From assembly GCF_016775475.1 (NCBI RefSeq), contig NZ_JAEUXJ010000003.1:497941-561940 (forward strand): a stretch of 64,000 nt of DNA, in the 5' to 3' direction. The notes beneath the pieces were generated by a model that worked only from the letters and a program-made list of their open reading frames with translations, was not told the DNA's origin and did not search any database. Position 1 is the first letter of the stretch; each line of letters starts with the position of its first letter. The stretch is from Belnapia mucosa. Lineage in GTDB: Bacteria; Pseudomonadota; Alphaproteobacteria; Acetobacterales; Acetobacteraceae. Below, in pieces: positions 24,203 through 31,318 of the stretch. Position numbers and translations under genes: made by a program.

Positions 24203-25750
24203 TCACGCCGCATTCGCACACAAATCGGCTCTGACGGCCTCCCACCGCGCCGCCTCCTCATCAGTCATGGAGGGCGAGGCGAGGCAGCCGAAGGCGGCGG
24301 CGTCCGTCATGGTCCTCGCCGCGGCGTCGGCGCGCCGGTCCGGCCCTACCAGCCGGAAGGAGGCGGGCGAGAGCGGGCCAAAGAGCAGCGCGCGGCACAG
24401 CTCCGGCCAGCGGTCCGGGTCCGGCTCCACGCCCGCGTTCCGCGCGAAGAGTAGCGCCATGGCGTGCATCGGCACCGCCTGCGGGCTGCCCCGCCGCGCG
24501 CGGCAGGCGGCGAGACCGGCCTGCATGGCCGCGGCGCTCGGCTGTAGCACCACCCCTGACCAGGCGTAGGCCAGCCAGCGCGCCTGCAATTCCAGCACGG
24601 GGAAGAGCGGCCCCACCTGGTCGAAGAGGCCGAGGAAGGCGAGGCCATCGAGCTCCGGGTGGAAGGTGTGGTCGTGCAGGCCGATGTGCCGATCGTCCAA
24701 TTCGAGCGCCTGCGCAATCTCCGGCGCCAGGAAGGGCAGCGAGAGGCGGTAGCCGGTGCCGAGAATGAGGCCATCCGCCGCCTCCGCGCTGCCATCGGCG
24801 AAGCGCACCTCCCGCCCCGCGACGCCCGCGATCCAGGGACGGACGCGGATGCGCCCCTCGGCGACGAGGCCGAGATAGTGCTGCGACTGCGTCAGGCCCG
24901 CGGCGAAGATATCCGCATCCGGCGCCGGCGCACCGACCTGCTCCGGACTGCCGGCGCTCGACACCACCAGATTCCGCAGGCCCTGCGCTACCGCGGCGGG
25001 CGGCATGACGGTCCCGGCCAGCGCGGCGAAGCGGGTGAAGGCGACGTGGTCGGTCGGCACCCCGGCGGTCAGCTTCTGCAGCACGTAGCGCTGGCGGCGC
25101 AGCGTGACGGTCACGCGCCGTGCCCCGGCGAGCGCCAGCTCCGAGGCGATCTCGAGCGCGCTGATCGAGCAGCCGGCAACGACGACCGAGCGGTCACGGT
25201 AGCCAGCCGGGCCGGCATAGCCGAAGCTGTGCAGCACGCCGGCCTCGCCGGCGAAGCTGCCGAGCCCGGCGATATCCGGCAACTGGGGCGCGTTGTAGCG
25301 GCCCGTTGCGACGACGACGCGCGCGAAGACCTCGACACGTTCCTGCCCGCCGCCCCGCGACCGCAGGAGCCAGCCCTGGCCCCCCGGTGCGCGCGAGAGA
25401 TGCTCGACGCGGGTCCCGAACCGGATGCGCGGCAGCAGCCCGGCCTGGGCGGCGTAGCGGTGCAGGTAGCCCAGCACCTCCTCCTGTGCCGGGAAGACGG
25501 GCGTGCCCGGCGCATGGTCGAGGTCGGCAAAGGCCGTCAGGATCCGGCTCGTATTCGTGCGCATGCCTGGCCAGACGCCGCTCATCGGCGAGGTCGCGTT
25601 CCACTGGCCGCCGAGGCCGTCGGCGGCCTCGAACAGAAGGGGCTCGAAGCCCTGGCGCGCTAGCCAGGCGCCAGCGGCAAGGCCCGCGGGGCCGGCGCCG
25701 ATGACCGCGACCTCGCGCGGCGACATGACGACGGGATCTCGGTTGCTCAT
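24203..25750 (-). CDS. Flavin-containing monooxygenase-like NAD(P)/FAD oxidoreductase
   Basis: 515 residues from ATG 25750 (GAGGAGGG upstream). FAD-binding GxGxxG VAVIGAGPAGLAAGAWLARQ near residues 14-33, a FLARRTNTSRILTAF-like region (GMRTNTSRILTAFADL), ATGRYNAPQLPDIAG, the FMO-type segment VLHSFGYAGPAGYRDRSVVV, NADP-binding VVVAGCSISALEIASELA and LILGTGYRLSLPFL. The family oxygenates N, S or ketone groups with NADPH and O2. It is divergent (131 bases) from two genes for FMN-binding proteins, which suggests a shared redox role. The substrate is unknown. Confidence 0.88.
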   Translation of the reverse strand: MSNRDPVVMSPREVAVIGAGPAGLAAGAWLARQGFEPLLFEAADGLGGQWNATSPMSGVWPGMRTNTSRILTAFADLDHAPGTPVFPAQEEVLGYLHRYAAQAGLLPRIRFGTRVEHLSRAPGGQGWLLRSRGGGQERVEVFARVVVATGRYNAPQLPDIAGLGSFAGEAGVLHSFGYAGPAGYRDRSVVVAGCSISALEIASELALAGARRVTVTLRRQRYVLQKLTAGVPTDHVAFTRFAALAGTVMPPAAVAQGLRNLVVSSAGSPEQVGAPAPDADIFAAGLTQSQHYLGLVAEGRIRVRPWIAGVAGREVRFADGSAEAADGLILGTGYRLSLPFLAPEIAQALELDDRHIGLHDHTFHPELDGLAFLGLFDQVGPLFPVLELQARWLAYAWSGVVLQPSAAAMQAGLAACRARRGSPQAVPMHAMALLFARNAGVEPDPDRWPELCRALLFGPLSPASFRLVGPDRRADAAARTMTDAAAFGCLASPSMTDEEAARWEAVRADLCANAA

Positions 25751-25881
25751 CCTCGGCCCTCCTCCAACCTTGGTGTCGGGCCGGATCCCTAGCCCCTCCC
25801 GCCGCGCGGCCGCTTCCTAAGTCTTCCCTAAGAGCGCCCCGCGCTTCCTAAGACTTTCCTATCCGGTTAGCCTGCTCGGCC

Positions 25882-26373
25882 ATGCGACCCGTCCAAGGCA
25901 GTCTGATCAGCGCAGAGCTGGCCGCCTTCCTCGAATCCCCGGTCATGATCATCCTCGGCACCGGTTCGGCGGGTGTGCCGGAGATCGGGCGCGGCCTCGG
26001 CGCCTCCGTCGAGGGAGGCGGCGATGCCCTGTATGTCATGGTCTCCGCCTGGCAATGGCCGGAGACGGTGGCGAATGCGCGCGCGAACGGGCGGATTGCC
26101 GCCACCTTCGCCCGGCCCGCCGATTACGTGACCTACCAGGTTAAGGGGCGCGTGGACCTCATCGCGCCGCCGACACCGGCGCTCCATGCCTGCGCGATGC
26201 ACTACGCCGCGCGGATCGCGGAGGCGCTGGCGGAACTCGGCCTGTCGCCGGAGCATACGGCACCATGGCGGTCCGACCGCGACCTGGCTGCGCTCCGCAT
26301 CCGGCCAGCGCAGGTCTTCGTGCAGACGCCAGGCTCCCGGGCCGGCCGCCTGCTCGCGGAGCGCCGCGGGTGA
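25882..26373 (+). CDS. Pyridoxamine-5'-phosphate-oxidase-like FMN-binding protein
   Basis: 163 residues from ATG 25882. It reads as a split-barrel flavin-binding domain: SPVMIILGTGSAGVPEIGRG, LYVMVSAWQWPETVANARAN, GRIAATFARPADYVTYQVKG and a C-terminal LRIRPAQVFVQTPGSRAG. The family uses FMN or F420-like cofactors for redox or haem-binding tasks and is broader than true PNPOx. No PLP-binding signature is evident, so vitamin B6 metabolism is not implied. Its stop overlaps the GTG start of the next gene, whose N-terminus carries a second copy of the same fold. Divergent from the monooxygenase. Confidence 0.8.
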   Translation: MRPVQGSLISAELAAFLESPVMIILGTGSAGVPEIGRGLGASVEGGGDALYVMVSAWQWPETVANARANGRIAATFARPADYVTYQVKGRVDLIAPPTPALHACAMHYAARIAEALAELGLSPEHTAPWRSDRDLAALRIRPAQVFVQTPGSRAGRLLAERRG

Positions 26374-27710
26374 CGCTCCCTCTTGCCACGCTCGACGGCT
26401 GTTTCGAGGGCGTGGTGCCCTCCATTGTCTGCACCCTTGCCGCGGACGGCACGCCGAACGTCTCCTACCTCTCCCACGTCGCGCGGCTAGGCGAGGCGCA
26501 GGTGGCGCTGTCGAACCAGTTTTTTTCGAAGACCGCGGCGAACCTGCGCTCGATCCCCCGCGCCGCGCTGCTGGTGGTGGACCCGACGGACAGCGCCCAG
26601 TACCGGCTCGATATCCTCTACCGCGGCAGCCGCGAAGACGGCCCGGCATTCGCGCGCATGGCCGCGGACCTGCGCGCGACGAGCGCGCAGCTCGGCGTAA
26701 CCGACGTCATGCGGCTGCGCGCCGTGGACATCTTCGACGTGCTGGCCGTGCGGCAGGTGCGCGGCGGCCGGGTCGCCACGGCGCCGGAGCGTCCCGCCGG
26801 GCAGGGCCTGGTGCGCGCGCTGGCCGTCACCGAGGCGCTGACGCGCGCGACGGAGCTGGCGGGCGTCGTTGATGCCGTGCTGGACGCGCTGGCAGCGGCC
26901 TTCGGGCATGAGGCGACGCTCGTGCTGCTGCACGACCCCGGGCGAGGCTGCCTCGTCGCACTCGGCAGCCGCGGCTACGGGGCGAGCGGGATCGGTGCCG
27001 AGGTGCCGCTCGGCGAGGGGCTGGCCGGCCTCGCCGCCCAGGACCGCCGCCTTTTGCGCGTGGGCGATGCAAGCCGGCTGCGCCGCTACGGCGCCGCCAT
27101 CGAGGCCAGTGCCGAGCTTGAGGCGCGCACGCGCTCCGTCGCCCTGCCGCGCCTGCCGGAGGCGATGAGCCAAGTCGCCGTGCCGATGGAGGTGCAGGGC
27201 CGGTTGCTGGGCGTGCTCTTCCTCGAAAGCACCCGACGGATGGCCTTCGGCGCCGAGGACGGGCTCGCACTCTCCCTCGTGGCGCGGCAGCTCGGCACGG
27301 CCATCGCGCTGGCCGAGGCCGAATCCGGGGAGGCAGCGGCCGCCGGCCCGCAGGGTTCGACGCCCCCGGTCACGGACCGCCCTGTTCAGGTGACGCACCA
27401 CGCGCAGGACGACAGCGTGTTCATCGAGCACGAGTACCTGGTGAAGGGCGTCGCCGGCCGGCTGCTGATATGGATGCTTCACGCCTATCAGGCGGGCGGC
27501 CGGGTGGACTTCACGAACCGCGAGATCCGCGCCGAAGGCGCGCTGCGCCTGCCGGAGCTGAAGGACAATCTGGAGACACGGCTGCTCCTGCTGCAGCGCC
27601 GGCTGGAGGAGAAGCGGGCACCCGTCCGCCTCCTGCGCCCGGCGCGCGGCCGCATCCGCCTGGAGGTGCAAGGGCGCCTAGTCGTCACGTCCCACCGCAG
27701 GGGGACCTGA
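26370..27710 (+). CDS. PNPOx-like domain + GAF domain protein with a C-terminal winged-helix-like region
   Basis: 446 residues from GTG 26370 (GTGA overlap with the preceding gene). Residues ~1-145: a second split-barrel FMN domain (VVPSIVCTLAADGTPNVSYL, LSNQFFSKTAANLRSIPRAA, YRLDILYRGSREDGPAF). Residues ~150-310: a GAF sensor domain (EATLVLLHDPGRGCLVALGS, EVPLGEGLAGLAAQDRRLLR, QVAVPMEVQGRLLGVLFLES). Residues ~335-446: VFIEHEYLVKGVAGRLLIWM, REIRAEGALRLPELKDNLET and a basic end, resembling a winged-helix region. It could sense a small ligand or flavin state and control the neighbouring monooxygenase. The three-part architecture is clear; the regulatory role is inferred. Confidence 0.78.
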   Translation: MTLPLATLDGCFEGVVPSIVCTLAADGTPNVSYLSHVARLGEAQVALSNQFFSKTAANLRSIPRAALLVVDPTDSAQYRLDILYRGSREDGPAFARMAADLRATSAQLGVTDVMRLRAVDIFDVLAVRQVRGGRVATAPERPAGQGLVRALAVTEALTRATELAGVVDAVLDALAAAFGHEATLVLLHDPGRGCLVALGSRGYGASGIGAEVPLGEGLAGLAAQDRRLLRVGDASRLRRYGAAIEASAELEARTRSVALPRLPEAMSQVAVPMEVQGRLLGVLFLESTRRMAFGAEDGLALSLVARQLGTAIALAEAESGEAAAAGPQGSTPPVTDRPVQVTHHAQDDSVFIEHEYLVKGVAGRLLIWMLHAYQAGGRVDFTNREIRAEGALRLPELKDNLETRLLLLQRRLEEKRAPVRLLRPARGRIRLEVQGRLVVTSHRRGT

Positions 27711-27907
27711 CGAGGGCGGCCGACCGGCACTGGAGCCAATCTGGGGTCGCATGCCGGCGGCCAACTCGGGCGGTTCTGTCGATGAGGTCGCGGTGTGGAG
27801 CGGAGCAGGGCATCCTTCTTGAGCTGCTTTCTAGTACCAAATCCGCGCCAGCGGACACCTGGCGACGCGTCGCGCTCGGCAATTCCCGACCCAGCTTCGC
27901 CGCCACG

Positions 27908-29383
27908 CTAGGGTGAAGCCCCCTGACCTTGCTCCCAGCGGCCCATGGGCGGGTCTGCAGCGCATGGCAGCCTGGCCAGATCTCGCACGTCGACGAAACG
28001 GCCCGCGATGGCGGCCGCGGCGACCGTGGCCGGCGAAGCCAGATGCGTCCGCGCACCTGGACCCTGGCGTCCCTCGAAATTGCGGTTGGACGTGCTGGCG
28101 CAGCGCTGCCCAGGTGCAACTCGGTCCTCATTCATCCCGATGCACATGGAGCAGCCCGGCTCGTGCCACTCGAATCCCGCCTCCAGCAGCACACGGTCGA
28201 GGCCCTCCTCCTCCGCCTGCCGCTTCACCAGGCCGGACCCGGGCACCACCAGCGCCCGCACGCCTCGCGCCACGCGCCGCCCGCGCGCCACCGCCGCGGC
28301 TTCGCGCAGGTCCTCGATGCGACCGTTCGCGCAGGATCCGATGAACACCACGTCCACCGCCAACTCCGTCATCCGCTGCCCCGGCAGGAGTCCCATGTAA
28401 TCCAGCATCCGGCGGTGCCGTGCCTGCCCTACTGCGTCGAGAGCCTTGCCCGGGTCTGGCACGGTGCCGGTCACCGGCACTGCGGTGTCCGGCGTGGTGC
28501 CCCAGGTCACCAGCGGGGCAAGCCCGGTGACGTCCAGCGCGACGACCCGGTCGAAGGCGGCGCCGGGATCGGACCGCAATTCGCGCCAAGCGGCGACGGC
28601 GTGGTCGAATGCCGCGCCCGTGGGCGCCCGCTCGCGGCCCCGGAGATAACTGAAGGTCACGTCGTCGGGCGCGATCAACGCGGTGCGGGCCCCAGCCTCG
28701 ATGGCGAGGCTGCACAGGGTCATCCGGCCGGCCATGCCAAGGGCACGCACGGCGTCGCCGCGGAACTCCACCGCGTGCCCGGCGGCCCCAGCAGGGCCGA
28801 GTGCAGCGACCACCGAGAGCGCGAGGTCCTTGGCCGAGGTTCCGGGTGGCAGCGCGCCGGAGATTTCCACGGCCATCGCCTTCGGCTTCGGCAGCAGCAG
28901 GGTTTGCGTGGCCAGCACCTGCTCGACCTCGCTCGCACCGACGCCGAAGGCCAGCGCGCCGAGCGCACCATGGGTGGATGCGTGAGAGTCACCGCTTGCG
29001 ATCGTCAGGCCAGGCAGCGATAGCCCCAGTTCGGGTCCCACGACATGAACAATCCCCTGCCGAGGGTCGCCGAGCGGGATGTGGGGCACGCCGGCGGCTT
29101 GGGCATCGGCGGCCAAGGTCTCGACCAGCCGCCGAGCGGCCGCGTCCCCGATGTCGCTGCCGCGGTCCGTGGTGGGGACGGCGTGGTCGGGGATGGCAAT
29201 CGCAGCCGCCGGCCGGCGCACGGTGCGACCGGTGGCGCGCAGGGCGGCGAAGGCCTGCGGGCTGTGCAGGTCGTCGAGCAGGTGCAGATCGACATAGAGG
29301 AGGTCGCTGCCGAGCAGCCGCGCCACGACGTGTGCGTCCCAGATGCGGTCGAGCAGCGTGCGCGGCGTCGCCCCTGTCGTCAT
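27908..29383 (-). CDS. LeuC-like large-subunit dehydratase/isomerase (aconitase superfamily), without LeuD beside it
   Basis: 491 residues from ATG 29383 (GAGAGGGTGG upstream). LeuC motifs: LLDRIWDAHVV, LLYVDLHLLDDLHSPQAFAA, PDHAVPTTDRG, the SGDSHASTHGALGALAFGVG active-site stretch, FIGSCANGRIEDLREAA and GCSMCIGMN, giving all three [4Fe-4S] cysteines, plus ASTSNRNFEGRQGPGARTHL. The enzyme would isomerise or hydrate a 3-isopropylmalate-like acid with a small LeuD partner. No leuD, leuA or leuB is in this window, so it is probably a paralogue acting on another 2-hydroxy acid. It is divergent from the formate dehydrogenase genes. Confidence 0.87.
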   Translation of the reverse strand: MTTGATPRTLLDRIWDAHVVARLLGSDLLYVDLHLLDDLHSPQAFAALRATGRTVRRPAAAIAIPDHAVPTTDRGSDIGDAAARRLVETLAADAQAAGVPHIPLGDPRQGIVHVVGPELGLSLPGLTIASGDSHASTHGALGALAFGVGASEVEQVLATQTLLLPKPKAMAVEISGALPPGTSAKDLALSVVAALGPAGAAGHAVEFRGDAVRALGMAGRMTLCSLAIEAGARTALIAPDDVTFSYLRGRERAPTGAAFDHAVAAWRELRSDPGAAFDRVVALDVTGLAPLVTWGTTPDTAVPVTGTVPDPGKALDAVGQARHRRMLDYMGLLPGQRMTELAVDVVFIGSCANGRIEDLREAAAVARGRRVARGVRALVVPGSGLVKRQAEEEGLDRVLLEAGFEWHEPGCSMCIGMNEDRVAPGQRCASTSNRNFEGRQGPGARTHLASPATVAAAAIAGRFVDVRDLARLPCAADPPMGRWEQGQGASP

Positions 29384-29617
29384 GGCCACCCTCTCGGAAC
29401 CCCGAACAGCAGCACCGTTCCCAGGACCACCCAGTAGCACGCAAGCGAAAATGATGGCCTGCGCGACCTCCGCGCACGGTCGGCGGGCATCAGGTCGAGG
29501 TTGCGGTCGCCAATTGGGAGCGTAGGGTATCCGCGGTCGGCCCAGGCCGGGTGACTTTGGATTGCCTCCAGCGGGAGGCGACCGATACCCTGAGAGGCGC
29601 CGGGAGGAAGCGAAGGC

Positions 29618-31318
29618 GTGACACCAAGGTCAAGGTCCATGACGGACGGGCCCACCAGCAGCAATGCCATGGCACCCAGGCGCGGACCGCGTGGCCGCCA
29701 ACCGAGCGAGACCGACCGCGCCGCCGTCGCCGCAGCGGCCGTGGGCCTTGCACCGGTCCCTGAAATGCTCATCGAACACCTTCATGCGCTACAGGACCGG
29801 CATGGCGGATTGCGCGCGGGGCATCTTGTGGCCTTGGCCGAGGCTCTGCGCCTGGCACCTGTCGAAGTCTTCGAGGTGGCTAGCTTCTACCATCATTTCG
29901 AGATCCTGGAGGACACGGCGCCAGTTCCTGCGCCGTTGACGGTCCGGGTCTGCAACAGCTTGCCTTGCCAACTCGCCGGGGGTGGCGCCCTGCTCGATGC
30001 GCTCAGTGCCGCGCCGCCGGCCGGGACCCGGGTGGTGGCCGCGCCGTGCATGGGTGCTTGCCACCATGCGCCAGCCTGCGCTCTGGGCCATGAACTCCTG
30101 GAATCCGCAACGCCAGCGGCGGTTGCCGCTGCCGTACAGGGCGGCCCGCCGGCCTTGCCGTCGCCCCCTGGTCTCGACGCCTATCTGGCCCGTGGCGGCT
30201 ATGCGGCGCTGCGCGCCATCCGGCAGGTCGGCGAAGACGGGCGGGACGCGATGCTTGCGACGCTGGAGGCGGCCTCGCTGCGTGGCCTGGGCGGCGCCGG
30301 CTTCCCGACCTCGCGCAAGTGGCGGCTGGTGCTCTCGCAGCCCGGGCCGCGCCATATGGTGGTCAATGCCGATGAGGGCGAGCCAGGCACCTTCAAGGAC
30401 CGGTACTGCCTGGAGACCGAGCCGCACCGCGTGCTGGAGGGCATGCTGATCGCCGCCCATGCCATCGGCGCCGAGGCCTGCTGGATCTATCTGCGCGACG
30501 AGTATCCGCATCTCCGCCGCGCGCTGGAGCGTGAGATCGCAGCCCTCGGCGCGGCCGGGATCCCGTGGCTGCCCATTCATCTTCGCCGTGGCGCGGGCGC
30601 CTATATCTGCGGCGAGGAGACGGCCCTGCTCGAAAGCCTGGAAGGGCGCCGCGGCTATCCGCGGCACAAGCCGCCCTTCCCTGGCGAGCACGGCCTCTTC
30701 GGCCGGCCGACCCTGATCCACAATGTCGAGACGCTGTGGTTCCTGCCGGAGGTCCTGGGCGAGCCGAACGGCGCGGCCCGATTTGCCGAGCGCGGGCGGC
30801 GTGGGCGGCAGGGCCTGCGCTTCTTCAGCGTCTCGGGCCGGGTGCGGAACCCAGGCGAGAAGCTGGCGCCGGCCGGTGTCACCGTGCAGGAACTCATCGA
30901 GGAGTTTTCCGGGGGAATGGCGGAAGGGCACCGCTTCGCGGCCTATCTGCCGGGCGGCGCCTCGGGCGGCATCCTGCCGGCCTCGATGGCGGATCTGCCG
31001 CTCGATTTCGGCACGCTCGACACGGTGGGCTGCTTCGTCGGCTCCGGTGCCGTCGTCATCCTTTCGGACCAGGACGATCTGGCGGAGGCGGCGCGGAACC
31101 TGGTGCGCTTCTTCCGCGACGAAAGCTGCGGCCAATGCACGCCCTGCCGCGTGGGCACGGCGAAAGCCGATGCGCTGCTACGTGCGCCGCGATGGGACCG
31201 CGCCCTGCTCGAGGAATTGGCGGCGGCGATGGCGGATGGCTCGATCTGCGGCCTCGGCCAGGCGGCGATGAACCCCGTGCGCAGCCTGCTGCGCCACATG
31301 CCGGAGGCGGTGCCGTGA
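29618..31318 (+). CDS. Fused FdsG-FdsB (NuoE/NuoF-like) subunit of NAD-dependent formate dehydrogenase
   Basis: 566 residues from GTG 29618 (GGAGGAAG upstream; ATG 29639 is an alternative). Residues ~30-170 are an FdsG/NuoE-type thioredoxin-fold domain with cysteines CNSLPC and APCMGACHHAP for a [2Fe-2S] cluster. The rest is FdsB/NuoF: LRGLGGAGFPTSRKW and VNADEGEPGTFKDRYCLE for FMN/NADH, GAGAYICGEETALLESLEG, and ESCGQCTPCRVG for a [4Fe-4S] cluster. In the usual fdsGBACD operon G and B are separate; here they are one polypeptide. It would pass electrons from the molybdenum subunit, encoded next with a GTGA overlap, to NAD+. Confidence 0.9.
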   Translation: MTPRSRSMTDGPTSSNAMAPRRGPRGRQPSETDRAAVAAAAVGLAPVPEMLIEHLHALQDRHGGLRAGHLVALAEALRLAPVEVFEVASFYHHFEILEDTAPVPAPLTVRVCNSLPCQLAGGGALLDALSAAPPAGTRVVAAPCMGACHHAPACALGHELLESATPAAVAAAVQGGPPALPSPPGLDAYLARGGYAALRAIRQVGEDGRDAMLATLEAASLRGLGGAGFPTSRKWRLVLSQPGPRHMVVNADEGEPGTFKDRYCLETEPHRVLEGMLIAAHAIGAEACWIYLRDEYPHLRRALEREIAALGAAGIPWLPIHLRRGAGAYICGEETALLESLEGRRGYPRHKPPFPGEHGLFGRPTLIHNVETLWFLPEVLGEPNGAARFAERGRRGRQGLRFFSVSGRVRNPGEKLAPAGVTVQELIEEFSGGMAEGHRFAAYLPGGASGGILPASMADLPLDFGTLDTVGCFVGSGAVVILSDQDDLAEAARNLVRFFRDESCGQCTPCRVGTAKADALLRAPRWDRALLEELAAAMADGSICGLGQAAMNPVRSLLRHMPEAVP

